64,000 bases of DNA, taken from Aphelenchoides besseyi. Its lineage: Eukaryota; Nematoda; Chromadorea; Rhabditida; Aphelenchoididae. Within the stretch, counting starts at the first letter, position 1. Every line of letters begins with the position of its first letter. This document shows, in pieces, positions 12,501-23,560 of this stretch. The DNA is taken from positions 12,524,001-12,588,000 of the forward strand of contig JAMPIQ010000001.1 of assembly GCA_024699855.1 (NCBI GenBank), read 5' to 3'. The notes beneath the pieces were generated by a model that saw only the letters and a list, made by a program, of their open reading frames with translations, had not been told where the DNA came from and ran no database searches. A program made the translations under genes and the position numbers.

Positions 12501-12998
12501 ATTACTCGGTGGCTTGTTGTCAAAATTTATTCCTGGATCGAATCAAATGATTCTGCCCGATGACAGCAAATTACCCGAGAATGAAAGACTTCGTTACGAC
12601 GAGTCTTTGGGTCGTTGGGTTGGTGGAGGAATCGAAGAAGAAAGCGCTCCACCACCACCACCTGCATTTCAACCGATGCCACAAGCTCAGTCGATTCCTC
12701 AAGTTCAGACGATGCCGCAAGTTCAAGCAATGCCAAATGTTTCGTCTGAACAGCCAAATAACTTCGTTGCAGCACAACCTAATGCTCAGCCGCCTACATC
12801 ACTAAAACCAAGTAATTCGATGCGTAAAGGTCAGTTTTCGTACCTTGAAATGATTACCAAATCAACTTTTTAGGTCCAAATCGCTATTATAACGCAGCTA
12901 ATTGGACGGCTCCAACGGCAAGTTCAATGGCTCCTCCAGATTTTCCTTCAATGATTCCGCCAACTGTCTTCAATCCCCCAATCGATGCTGGTGATTAA
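9502..12998 (+). CDS. sec16: SEC16-like COPII coat scaffold protein
   Basis: Multi-exon gene from ATG at 9502 to the stop at 12996-12998, with about twelve short introns. The N-terminal part is charged. The middle (about 10.4-11.75 kb) matches the Sec16 central and helical ACE1-type domain: an FRTHHMNVRFAPNGRLL strand, QGCLFDALILAESL in the helical repeat, and the ANLKTSAAYESIYQLGLDLA helices that other Sec16 proteins share. The rest is a long Pro/Gln/Ser-rich tail ending in a conserved patch, LPENERLRYDESLGRWV, then PPPPP. Sec16 organises ER exit sites by binding Sec13 and other COPII subunits on the ER membrane. The large ORF 11575-12873 is the tail exon with its 5' part belonging to an intron. 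Confidence 0.88.
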
Positions 12999-13326
12999 CG
13001 AGCTTGTTTTTGTATTTCACTTTTCTGTTTAACGGTTTTTTTTATTCGTATGTGTTGGTCTTTTTTGGTTTCTCTTTTGCTAAAACGTGTTTAACATTAG
13101 TCATATGGTAAATTTTTCTAGGATATTTATTTGGAAATTAAATACTTTGATCGCAAGTTTATACGAAAGTTTTGTTACGATATTGAGATCGTTTGTTCTG
13201 AGATTCAAAATGATACGAAAAGATGATAAACAGAACCCGAGTTTTCAATCACGTTCCTTAAAACGATGAACGTCAATTGAAACAAGAGAAATGCATCGAC
13301 ATTCGAATGATCAGATCGGTGATTTG

Positions 13327-14077
13327 TTATTCAAATTCAATGGGCAAATAACGTCGTTCTTCGTGTTCATCCAGAAAACGTCGAGATCTGTTGCACGCTT
13401 TGAAATACGAATAACACTTCCACACAACTTTCAAGAACCATGTCGACAAAATCAAAGCAAATGAGCAGGAAACGGCGGTGAACATTCCGGCTACTTTTAT
13501 TGCTGAAGTAGTTTCGTTTTTATGATTACGATTCTCGTCTTACCTCGCTCGTCGTATTCGACTGGCCGTTGCGAGTCGCGTTCATGTTCGAAAAGAACGT
13601 CCAATAGAAACCATCCTTCGTCGGTTCGAGGTCGAAAAAAGTTGTATAGTCCGAAACTGATACCACAAATCAACAAAAGAATCGTGTGAGCCTGTGGTTT
13701 CACAATCGTAAATCAAAACAACTCAAATGAACTTACGGAATATATCAGATAAGGGAGTAGAAAGTGGTGATTCTCAGTGCGAATAGCTCTCAGCAAAAAG
13801 ATTATTGTAATGAAGTCGACTAGTAGAAGCAAAATCTGAGCGATATTCCACAGTGTCGTACCGCCCAGTGCGATTGGAATTGTGATGATCGAATAGAAAA
13901 TCAAAACTCCCGTCACAATTCCAATAATCAAAGTTCCTTGCTGAAATCACTTCTAAGTTAATTACACGAAGACTAACGAACCTTAACGTGCACTGCTCCA
14001 CAACAACATCGAAACTTTGGATCCCAGGGCTCAAAACTTTCCAACGAAGAAGTTTCCGAATCCACATCCACTTTCAT
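13327..14077 (-). CDS. four-transmembrane LAPTM-like lysosomal/endosomal protein
   Basis: Four exons (14077-13982, 13940-13737, 13691-13544, 13502-13327) encode 207 aa. A short cytosolic N-terminus with a CCCGAVHVKQG motif precedes four hydrophobic helices, including LIIGIVTGVLIFYSIITI and ILLLLVDFITIIFLL. This matches the LAPTM4/5-type layout, in which a Cys pair precedes the first helix and a loop divides helices 3 and 4. The C-terminus is YLPIEFE, and the preceding CYSYFKACN may serve as a sorting patch. LAPTM proteins act in late endosomes and lysosomes. Assignment rests on topology and the Cys motif, so confidence in the exact family is moderate. Confidence 0.65.
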
Positions 14078-15600
14078 TTTGTTTAGCTGCAAAAACCGCG
14101 ACTTCAGAAACGAGTTAACTGACCGAACGGAACCGTCACGACTTGTTTTTAAACGCGTAAACTCAAGCTCTTGCAGACAAATAGGATTACATAAGTTAAT
14201 TACAATCCTTCATTTTGTTTACTTGGGTTGTTTATGCGGAATTCACAAGAAAGGTTGGCGGTTTAAAATACACAAGTTTATCCGCAACCAAATGATCATT
14301 GAGCATTTGGAGTCAAGACAAAAACAACGATTATCAGACATCGCACTCATAATGCTCGCCGCATGAATGTGCAGTTTTATGCGACTAATTAGAAGGAAAA
14401 AGGAACTGGGAATACGAGAATAACAGCAACCATGGCGCTGTTGTTGTTTTTACATCCGCAGTGACCGGAGCATTGGTCGCAAACTACTTGGTTGTCTTGG
14501 AGCTCAAAAAGAAAAACCGCAACAACCTTTTTGCATCACTCACACGGCCTTTCCCATTACCTGAGTATTCTACTATATCCCTAAAAAACAAATTTGGGAA
14601 ATCAAACATCTACTAGGCAATCAAATTGAGAATTGTCGCTTCAATGTTTCAGATAATTGGGCTCCTGAATTCATTTAGCTTGTCGTACATAATTCCAATT
14701 GTCGATGTTAATAGCAACAACATTTAAGAATTGGTAACGGGAAGCTATTAATAAGAACGTTGTTGAAAATGTTCATGAAGATCGAGATTCGTTAAAGTAC
14801 GACAGCAATTTACATAATCAGATATTAGAACGACAGAATTCAAAAGAAGCTAATTGCAATTAACGTAATCTCAATGGGAATTTTGAAAGCGATGTAAACG
14901 AAATACAATCACAAGTTCAATTAACTACTTCGCAATCGACTTTCTTCGTGTTTTGAAACTCAATCGCAAAGATTTTTCAAATGCTAACTTCGACGGTTTG
15001 GTCAAAAAGATGTCGGTCAACAACCTCAAAAGCAAATGTGCAGTCAATTACAATGATCAGATGAAAGAGATTAACCAAAGATTACTATTGATGATCTTAG
15101 TCCAATGTATGTAGCATATACCCAAACTTTTTTCTCAAACTTTCATTAAAATACACAAAAGTATAGGTCGTTTTCAACGGTAGAAAATAACAACGAGTCT
15201 CATAAAAATAACAACACATTTCAGTAGATTACAATTAGGAAAATTATCGAGTAACCGGTTACTGTTTGATTATGTTGCCAACTGACATCATTTGACTTTT
15301 GGGTCGAACTCTTCGCCCTTTTTGTTCTCACAGCTCTTTCCAAGTCATTTGAGAGCTCGTGCGAACTGAAAACAAAATAGCGAATTTTAGATGGAGATTA
15401 TACGAATCGAAGGAGTTGCAGAGACGAACTATAACGCTAGAACCGTTTATCATCGTAATTTAATCCGGAAATCCTCGGATTGAACATACGAGAAGTGTGC
15501 CAACGATGCGAAGCAAATGGCGTTCATTTATAAGATGAGTTCAACGTTTTCATGTTTTGCTTATTTTGTATTCTGTTGTAAATTGAGCTCTAAGATTAAT
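14078..15600. other. AT-rich intergenic region
   Basis: About 1.5 kb with no ORF that has splice context. It is AT-rich between about 14,580 and 15,240. A short ORF at 14079-14366 looks random. No RNA gene or inverted repeat was seen. Confidence 0.4.
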
Positions 15601-17167
15601 TCTCATGAATGCAATAATTAAGCGACCCCGGATTGCAATCACGAGTTCCGATCTCTGTTTGTTATGTTTGCTGTCAAAACGCAAAAAAAAAGAATTGAAA
15701 TTTACTCACAGACAAGGCTGCACAAATCGAAGACCTCCACGTGGTGTGCGGCGGGAAACGTCTGGGTACGATGTAAAGTACATTCGATCTACTCCAGGGC
15801 TGGCAACCCGCAAGCGAACCTTAAACAAAACTCGCTACGACTCGACTAAAGAGGGTCCGCACTGGCGTTTTGGAGCACCAGCGTTCTACGGGTACAAGGA
15901 CGCAACGGACTTCAAACGGACCTGCAGAACAAAACCGCCATGGATTGAGTACTCCCCAACAGCTTCATGTTTTGACCTACAACCTACAGTACGGCATCGA
16001 AAAGGCGGCAAGGAAGAATCTTTTGATGGAACAACTCCGAGATCTTCCTGGATTCAAGTACGACGTTATTGGACTTTGCGAAACACATGCACGCACGGAA
16101 TCAAGAACAAAATTGACTGAAACCGGCGACGAACTCATCATTGGAGCAGCGGACGGACGAATTGGAGGCGTTGGATTCATTGTGAACAAGCGTATTGTTG
16201 ATCAAATTATGGAAGTTGACATACGATCTCATCGAGTTACTACATGGATCACCTTCAAACAGTAAACCAAGTGATGGAACGCTGTCGTGAGGTAAAAATG
16301 CCAGTTTGTTTAGTTTTTGTAGACTACGAAAGGGCATTTGATTCCGTGAAAATCAACACGGTTATCAACTCACTGATCCACCAGAACATTCCCAGCAAAT
16401 ACACGCGAACGCTCAAGAAGATCAACACCAATTGCTCCACCACATTCCAACTCTTCTATCAACCAATTGAAGTACCTGTTTGCCGAGGTGTAAGACAAGG
16501 TGACACAATATCATCGAAGCTCTTCACTGCCACACTGAAAGACGTTTTTCGTCAGTTGGATTGGAGCAATTATGGAATTCAGATTGACGGCGAACGACTC
16601 CACCATCGTCGATTTGCTGATGTCATTGTCCTTTTTGCGCACGACTTTCAAACAGCTGAACTTATGCTCAACGAACTGGATGACGTGGGATCGCAAATTG
16701 GACTTCGTATCAACCGTAAAAAGACGCAAATCATGGCAAATCCAAGTTGTGAAGTGGGAAGGATCTTGATCAAGGACGAACCTATTAAATTGGTAAGTAA
16801 ATACGTTTATTTAGGTCAAGAAATCTCTGAAAACCACACCATTGATGGAGAAATTCGAAAACGACGATCGGCCGGATGGTTCGGATTCAAAAACCGAAGC
16901 AGGACATTTCGCCGCGTCCCTTTAGTCGCCAATAGTATCACCGACAAAGAGTTATAAATCACGTAAGAGCGTTGTTTTTGAATTAATGGGCCATAAAATA
17001 AAGCAGCTTTTGAGTTTAACAATTACGTTGCTTATCTGATCTATGGTATTTGGATTCACATAAAAGAAAGACCTAACGTAATTGGTTAGTTCTACGAGTA
17101 TATAAAGCCGAGTATCAGATCGAAAAGTTACCAGTCTACTGGTTAGTACTGGTTTTAACGCGTTTTA

Positions 17168-17494
17168 GTGTTATTTTTTTTTCTAATTGTCATGATCTCT
17201 GAAATAACTTCAAGTCGAGGAGTCGCGAAGATAGCACACGATGGTTTTGTTTACGTGTTTGACAAAGTAAGTAGTGACGGTAATGTGAATTTTTCGCGTT
17301 GTGAACGGCGTCAAGAGTGCAAAGGTCGCATCCACACTAAGGTAACAACAGATGAATTCATTAAGCTAGTAAGGGCAAATGGACACGTTTCGGAGCCAGC
17401 CGATGTGGAGACCGCCAAATTGAAAACAGGTTTGAAAAAACGAGCACTAGATACACAAGAGATTCCGTCTCAAGTGATCACTAATGAGATTTAA
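17168..17494 (+). CDS. FLYWCH-type zinc-finger part of a MULE transposase
   Basis: 108 aa with the FLYWCH layout: HDGFVYVFDK, then FSRCERRQECKGRIHT, then NGHVSEP, giving the Cys/Cys/His/His spacing of this DNA-binding finger. Animal MULE transposases commonly start with such a finger. It stops 43 bp before the transposase ORF, so an intron or frameshift may separate the two parts of one gene. Confidence 0.65.
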   Translation: MLFFFLIVMISEITSSRGVAKIAHDGFVYVFDKVSSDGNVNFSRCERRQECKGRIHTKVTTDEFIKLVRANGHVSEPADVETAKLKTGLKKRALDTQEIPSQVITNEI

Positions 17495-17536
17495 GGTCTT
17501 AGCAGTGCTGCGGTAGGTTCTTATAACAAAGGTTCT

Positions 17537-18595
17537 ATGCGTAAGATTATTCAACGCACTTGTAATCTTCTTATCTCCGCACCTTCTCAACCTTCTTCTC
17601 TCGAAGAGATCTCGATTCCAGAATCTTATCAACGATATGAGTTTTCACTAGGAGCTTTCGAACAGTTCCTTTTGGCTGATTCTGGTATTGGAGATGCTTC
17701 TCGAATTCTTCTTTTTGGCCGTTCTGCAGTTGGCTCGTGGATTGGTGAAATTGAGAAAACCTTTGTCGATGGAACTTTTTCACTCACGCCTCCTCTTTTT
17801 AGCCAAATTTTTGTGATTCTCGCCGAACGTGCTGACTTCGTTATTCCTATTCTCTATGCACTTCTACCTAACAACCTGGAACGTACCTACGTGAAGATGA
17901 TTTCTATGATTCAAACTTTTTGGCCTCTTTTTAACCCAATCGCCATTTCAGTTGATTTCAAACTTGGGTTTATCAACGCCTTTTGATCTCAATTTCCCAA
18001 TGTACAGTTTCACGGATGTCTTTTTCATTTAACTCGTAATTTAAAAAAGAACATTTCAGAATTTGGATTGACGCATCAATATAACTCCGATGCCAACTTC
18101 GCACTGTCAGCACGAATGATCGCCGCCCTTGCTTTTATCCCCATCGACGACTTGGACACGGCCATTCAACAACTTTCAGAACAATTGCCCGATGATCTTG
18201 TCTCCGTGCTTCAATACTTTGAAACTAACTACGTTGGTACAGTTTACCGAAACCGCCGCCGCCCTCTCTTCGAACCTGAACTTTGGTCTGTTTACGAACG
18301 GACATTAGAGAGATCTGATCGCACCAACAACTACGCTGAAGCAGCACATCGTCGTCTTCAAGCGGAGTTTGGTTTCGAAAACCCCACTCTATGGAAGTTC
18401 GTGGACGGCTTGAGAAAGGTCCAGAAGTCAAAAGATGGTGACTACGAGCGGTTTGTGCGAGGAAACGATCCCCCGGCCAAACGTTCGAGGTATGTGAAGG
18501 CCGACGATCGACTACTACGTCTGGTAAGTTTCTATGACCAGAGAACTCTTCTTGAGTTCCTGCGTGAAATTGCACAAAACCTCGCACTCAACTAA
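17537..18595 (+). pseudogene. MULE-type transposase with one in-frame stop
   Basis: One frame runs from 17,537 to 18,595, broken only by TGA at 17,984-17,986. Before the stop are VDGTFS (first catalytic Asp of the MULE domain) and SVDFKLGF (second Asp region). After it come FHGCLFHL, the typical CxxH block, and the helical end with ERSDRTNNYAEAAHRRL. The frame is the same on both sides of the stop, so this is a single nonsense change in a young copy or a tolerated or edited codon. The protein would cut and join DNA ends of its own element. Confidence 0.7.
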
Positions 18596-19370
18596 ACTTA
18601 CATTTCTTAATGTTTTTCTTAACAATTATGTTCTCTTTTTTGATCTTCGCACATTAAAATTTTTTGCACCAACAAACCCTTCTCAACGTGGAATACCTTG
18701 CCGAGGTGAGAAGGCTTAAAGTTATTCATACGAAGTATCAATAACAACTAAATTTCCACTAAACTCATAACTAATTTGACGACAATAATCTTTGGATGGC
18801 GGCGAAATGTCACATACCGTTCAAAAGCATCCAACAAGTCCTGAAGAAGACAAACGACGTCAAAATTCGAGCTCAACTCTTCAACTCAGTTGTACTACCA
18901 GCGCTCAATTATGGATCTGAAGTTTGGACGATGCGGAAAACCGAACGTACCAAACTAACAACGACGCAAAGAGCAATGGAAAGAAGAATTCTTGGGATTC
19001 GACTACGCGATGAAGTCAGAAGTGTTGAAATCAGAGCACAAACAAAGTTTAAAGACGCCGTTCACGACACATTAAAACGTAAGTTTCGATGGGCCGGACA
19101 TGTCGCAAGAAGAAACGACAATCGATGGTCAACAAGAACAACTTTCTGGTGGCCCTGTGGTTGGACCAGACCAATTGGAAGACGACCTCACGTTGGCGCC
19201 GAGACTTGAATCTGTTGGGAAACGGATGGCAACAAATCGCTCAAAACCGAAGCGATTGGAAAAAAGCGGTCGAAGTATTCGCATCAACAAATTAACTATC
19301 TTTTATCACCTTTTATTTTATCTTGTTGTTGACTTGTTGATTGAACCGTATAAATCTTTGTAATCACTGA

Positions 19371-20183
19371 CAAGCTATCAAATACTTCTTATTGGCAGCT
19401 CTATATTGTAAACTTATGAAAGTGACTTCAAAAGCTTATTTGATCTTCTAGCAGCCAAACACGCGGTAAATTTGCTCGTCCGATGAACAAGTGGGCGTGA
19501 CTGTTGTTTGGACTGACGATCGCAAGACTACTGATAACCAATGGTTACACATAGTATTGATGTCATTTGATAGACAGCAATCTTAGCTTCAAAACGGCGT
19601 GTCGAACATGTAAATCGAATGAGTACAAACAAAGTTATTGACTTCAAATTGGTTGATTTTGACGACTAGTGTTATTCCGTAGTCGACGTTTTCCAAAATT
19701 TTGAGTAATTTAAACTCAACGAATAAACTGAAAATTGCTGTTGAAATAAAGTTGAGTCCAATGTCAACGACATCTCCGCTGACACTTTTCGTTTTCAAGT
19801 CCAAAACCCTCAGTAATTTGAGATTAATCATCAGACCTTAAGCAGAAAACATTGATTTTGTTGTTTATACGCTATTTTTGTCAATTTATCAGCAATTAAA
19901 AGATGGTGAGTGGGACTGGCTTTTGAAGCTCAGGATCTGTGCTACAGAACAGAAAAGGTCCCGATTCGATAGCCGTTCTCTACGCTCTGTAATGACAGTT
20001 CTTCGCACTAACCCATCGATTGTCGTTCGTTTCTTTTTGGTCGCAGTGGGCGGAATCTCGTGGAGGTCGCTCTGATGTTGCGGAGCTTCGAATAAAAAGG
20101 CGGCAAAGACCAAGTGAACGTTATTTGCATCGCTTGCAATCCACTTTTTTCGCTTTTAACTCGCGTTCTTCCGATCAACAACG
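19371..20183. other. intergenic region upstream of histone H1
   Basis: About 800 bp. ORFs here (for example 19,589-19,831 minus and 19,878-20,113 on both strands) have no splice context or family signal. An A-rich element (GAATAAAAAGG) near 20,090 lies about 90 bp upstream of the H1 start and may be its TATA-like box. Confidence 0.35.
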
Positions 20184-20956
20184 ATGGCCGATACTGCCGT
20201 TGCTCCTTCATCGCCCAAGGCTCCAGCTTCGCCAAAGCCCAAGAAGGCCGCTGCCAAGCCGAAGGCCCCAAAGGCTCCGAAAGTAGCCAAACCGAAAACC
20301 GCTTCATCGCACCCACCGTATAGTAAGGAATTAGAAACAACTTGCGTTAATCAATGAGTTCATTTTCAGTTGAGATGGTTAAGCGAGCAATCGACGACTT
20401 GAAAGAAGGACACAAAGGATCGAGTCGTGCCGCTGTTCTCAAGTACATTCTTTCTCACTTTAATGTCGGAGAACAAATCGTTTCGGTTTGTGCTTCTAAT
20501 CGAATGATTGTTCGTTAATTGCAAAATTTTCAGATCAATGCTCATCTTCGTCAAGCACTGAAGCGCGGTGTGACTAGTGGTGTTTTGATTCAATCCAAGG
20601 GAACTGGTGCTTCGGGTTCGTTCCGCCTTGCCAGCAAGTCAAAGGATTCGACGAGCGCCGCCGCCAAGACAACCAAAGCAAAGGCTCCGAAAAAGAACAC
20701 AAGTGCCGCATCGACGAAGAAGACAACCAAATCGACGAAGACCAAGACTGCGTCTACTAAAGCCGCAGCTCCAAAGTCTCCTGCCACAAAGAAGCCGACG
20801 AAAGCAGCAGCCAAACCGAAGACCACCAAACCCAAGAGCCCAAAGAAACCGAAAGCTGCCGCCAAATCGAAAAGTCCGAAGAAGACGATCACCAAAAAGA
20901 AGGCTCCAGCCAAGACCAAGGCCCCAAAGAAGGCAGCCGCTTCAAAATCCTCTTAA
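20184..20956 (+). CDS. linker histone H1 (intron-containing)
   Basis: Three exons (20184-20322, 20370-20485, 20534-20956) encode 225 aa. The N-terminal tail is Ala/Pro/Lys-rich with SPKAP repeats. The globular winged helix is spread over exons 1-3: PPYIEMVKRAIDDLKE, GSSRAAVLKYIL, INAHLRQALKRGV, and SGSFRLA. A long C-terminal tail of Lys/Ala/Pro/Ser blocks (SPKK, APKK) follows, as in metazoan H1. Two introns and an AATAAA near 21,053 suggest a polyadenylated, replication-independent variant rather than a stem-loop histone gene. It binds linker DNA and compacts chromatin. Confidence 0.92.
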
Positions 20957-21069
20957 CTTTTCTTCCAACTTCCTCTCATCTTCCCGTTGTACACTTCCAC
21001 CTCATTTTCCAAATGTTTTTGTTTGTTTGATCTCGGCTTGAGATTTTAATTACAATAAATACAAAAACC

Positions 21070-21500
21070 TTAAATCCTGTTGCAATCATCCGGCATAGGG
21101 ATCTCAAGAAGTCGAATGCACGGAGCAGGTCGAGTTGAGAAACGAATTCGATTGTAAATCTGATCCTTCAGTTGTTTTTTTATTGCATCATCACGAGATG
21201 CAAACAAACGCAGAGACATTTTCTGGACCACAAAACGAGCAGCAATCGCTGCGTGTAGCAAATTTTGACGGATAAGAACGAGTGGGTCAAAATTGGCGGG
21301 AAGCTCCCGCAGATGTTTGGCGAAAGCGAACGCCAAACTCAAGATCAATTGAAGATCGACGGCTGTCAACTGACGCAACAGAGAAAAATACCGCTCAGAG
21401 CATACGGTACAAGGTTTCAAGGTATCCAATCAATGAACACGTTCAACGACATCTAATATCCGCGTGAGGAGAAACATATCAAAAAAGATGTGAAATGAGG
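21070..21500 (-). CDS. unrecognised small protein, convergent with H1
   Basis: An open frame of 119 codons on the minus strand ends at 21,070, just past the H1 poly(A) signal. A likely short first exon (about 21,490-21,450, MFLLTRILDVVER) can be joined with a GTTCAT donor and a GCGTCAG acceptor to reach LTAVDLQLILSLAFAFAKHL. The rest is helical and basic with RFSTRPAPC near the end. No family was recognised. The length of the open frame and convergence with H1 favour a real gene, but only modestly. Confidence 0.4.
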
Positions 21501-21540
21501 TCAATCAGCTAATGGAAATGTTAAATAAATTGCTGAAATA

Positions 21541-22189
21541 CAAGAGGGCCAAAATGAACTCCCAATTCCTTTTTCCGAAAAAAATTTTGGAATGAAAAAG
21601 TTAAAAAATCGGTCTGTTTTGTTGTTTTCGTCATGAGCTACAGTGACCAGGAAAAGGCGAAGTTTGTTGTTCTGTTCGTTGAGGAGGCGTAGTGTTACGT
21701 CAAGTTCGGCAATCAAATTCGTCGTGATGCCGGAGATGAGGATGCTCGTATCTCCGATCGCAAAAACACCAAAAAATAGTTGGACGACTTCCTCATCAGT
21801 GGTTCTGGGCACGGCGAGCGCGGTATGCACAGCACCCGTGGCTTGGCCACCTTGATCCCCTGATCTCACAGCATGTGGTTTCTGGCATTGGGGTTACATG
21901 AAAGGCCGGATATTCAACAGAGATCAGCGTCCCAGATCGCTCAACGAGTTGAAGACAGTAATCGTGAAAGTCGCCGACCAATTAATACAAGATCGACCAA
22001 TGCGCGAACGAGTCATGGACAACTATCAACGGCGTCTTCAAGTCTGCTTGGAAAGACAAGGGTAACAAGTGGAAGTTCGGTGAACTCATTACGGTTAATA
22101 AATTCTGATCTCAAAATGAAAACATACCGATTTTTTATTCCAAAATTCTTCGGGAAAAAGGAATTGGGAGTTCATTTTGGCCCACCCTG
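21541..22189. mobile_element. deleted Tc1/mariner-type element (relic 1)
   Basis: About 650 bp bounded by TA on both sides, with near-identical inverted ends of about 55 bp. The left end reads GGGCCAAAATGAACTCCC and the right end carries the same bases in reverse, starting CAGGGTGGGCC. Inside are a transposase start (YSDQEKAKFVVLFVEEA) and, after deletions and stops, its end (ELKTVIVKVADQLIQ-like frame). Most of the catalytic core is missing. Its right TA (22,190-22,191) is also the left TA of the next element. Confidence 0.75.
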
Positions 22190-22191
22190 TA

Positions 22192-22275
22192 TTGGTTTGT
22201 AACGAAAATTTTGTCTAATTGCGCAATACATTTTCTAAAATTGGAACGAAAGAAATTGACCGGTCGATTGGAAAT
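22192..22275 (+). repeat. left terminal inverted repeat of mariner relic 2
   Basis: The left arm pairs with 23,475-23,558 in reverse complement. The outer 29 bases are nearly identical, and a second conserved block contains GAAAGAAATTGACCGGTCG. Confidence 0.85.
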
Positions 22276-23474
22276 TAAACGAAGTGTCAAATTCGATTTA
22301 TTAGATCTGCTGTTTCTCGACATTGCTACTCCTGTTTCCTTGACTAATTTCGTCAAAATGGGTCTCACTCGTGAACAAGTGCGACTTCTGCTTCTCAACG
22401 AATATCGTCTCCATCACTCGCCGCCATCATCAACTCGGCACATGGAGCGTAAACGACCACCGAGAAGACGGCATGTCGATGGTTCAGAAAGTTCGACGGT
22501 GAACTCGAGGATTTGGCCGATCAACCACAAACAGGACGCGCGCCAACTGTTCATCGAGCGACAATTCTTGACGCTGTGCCCAATCGACCTGCGCAATCAA
22601 CTCGCGAATTGGCCATTGGTTGTTTTGCAATGACCGTATGGAGGAAATTGAGACGAGCGGGCAAGCAATTCTTTATGTCTACAATCACTAATGGTTACTT
22701 TCGTCTAGGTCTCCGGCATCGACGAGGACGATGGGTACCCCACGAGTTGACGGACTTGCAGAAGCAACGACGAGTCCGGGCTGCCGAAAATCTCCAGCAA
22801 TAACGTGCCAACCCGTTCGTCCACCGGCTCCTAACCTGCGACGAAGCATGGGTCCAACTCGCCAATCCATATGGCCCTGGGTAATAGCTGCGTCCCAATC
22901 AGCGACCGGTTAGTACACCTCAGCCGAATCTTTTCCAAACAAAAGTTATGCTTTCTGTTTGGTGGAATCGGTTAGGTGTTGTGCACTGAGTTGTTGGACC
23001 GCGGGCAGACGATCACTTCGGAACTGTACTATGCCAAAATAAACCGAGTCGCCGCTGCTCTTCGTCATCGCCGAGACTTTCTACCGCTCCAGGACAACGC
23101 GCGACCGCACACCGCCCGAAGAACTCAACAGCACCTGAGGACTTTGAGTTGGACGGCCATCGAGCACCCGCCGTATTCCTCGGACCTATTGCCAACGGAC
23201 TACCATCTCTTCCGTTTGCTAAAGACGTGAATACGAGGACGCCGATTCAACGACGTCGATCATCTCCGCCGGTCTCTGAACTTATTCTTCGCCTCCCGTC
23301 ATCCCTCATTCTACTCCCGCGGAATCACCCAATTGCCCGAACGATGGCGGCGAACTATCAACGCACACGGTGACTATTTTTAATGATCGGTTAACAGATA
23401 ATAAAGAATTCTAATCTACAACGGAAACCATACTTAGGACAGTGGACAGCTGAACAGCCAAAATTCGTTCACAC

Positions 23475-23558
23475 ATTTCCAACCGACCGGTCAATTTCTT
23501 TCATTCCAAATTTAGGTCACCCATGACACAATCAGACAAAATTTTCGTTACAAACCAA
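23475..23558 (-). repeat. right terminal inverted repeat of mariner relic 2
   Basis: Reverse complement of the left arm at 22,192. It ends CAAACCAA and is followed by the TA target site at 23,559-23,560. Confidence 0.85.
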
Positions 23559-23560
23559 TA

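Larger units (their letters stand above)
16880..18785 (+). mobile_element. FLYWCH/MULE DNA transposon inserted in the LINE
   Basis: The segment separates the two LINE pieces. It contains a TATA-like promoter near 17,100 (GTATATAAAGCC), a FLYWCH-type zinc finger ORF (17,168-17,494) and a MULE-type transposase. The LINE sequence on both sides of the segment shares GGATGG (about 16,871 and 18,793), which may be part of a 9-bp MULE-type target duplication. I see no convincing terminal inverted repeats, so the ends are approximate. Confidence 0.6.
15700..19370 (+). mobile_element. degenerate RTE-type non-LTR retrotransposon (LINE), split by an insertion
   Basis: Remnants of an AP-endonuclease/reverse-transcriptase ORF. 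The 5' piece (to about 16,245) carries endonuclease motifs (YNLQYG, DVIGLCETHA, IGGVGFIVNK). It then jumps directly to RT (16,244-16,957) with DHLQTVNQV, FVDYERAFDSV and CRGVRQGD, so the back of the endonuclease is deleted. The RT active site reads RFADVIVLF instead of FADD, losing a catalytic Asp. The 3' piece (18,790-19,295) has VLPALNYGSEVW, TQRAMERRILGI and FRWAGHVARRND. After a frameshift near 19,190 it ends with SRWRRDLN and WQQIAQNRSDWKK. These are C-terminal RTE-clade signatures. The copy is dead and is interrupted by a MULE-type element at about 16.9-18.78 kb. Confidence 0.8.
22192..23558 (+). mobile_element. degenerate mariner (DD34D) transposon, relic 2
   Basis: 1,367 bp flanked by TA (22,190-22,191 and 23,559-23,560). 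Terminal inverted repeats start TTGGTTTGTAACGAAAATTT and stay similar for about 80 bp, with an internal block GAAATTGACCGGTCG. Inside, in shifting frames, are a mariner HTH (MGLTREQVRLLLLNEYRLH), ADQPQTGRAPT, CDEAWV, LQDNARPHTARR and PPYSSDLLPTDYHLFR. The DNARPH Asp and the TDYHLF Asp are separated by 34 residues, as in mariner. Several stops and frameshifts make it inactive. Confidence 0.88.

Noticed and set aside
12026..12523. 165-codon minus-strand ORF (Val/Glu/Leu-rich)
   Set aside because: Mirror of the CAA/CCA-rich SEC16 tail on the other strand, with no splice sites or family signal.
11575..12873. 432-codon ORF as a separate gene
   Set aside because: It is the Pro/Gln-rich tail exon of SEC16. 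The first codons up to about 11,615 lie in an intron.
20590..20919. 109-codon hydrophobic minus ORF over H1
   Set aside because: Shadow of Lys/Ala-rich H1 codons. The Phe/Leu/Val pattern is an artefact.
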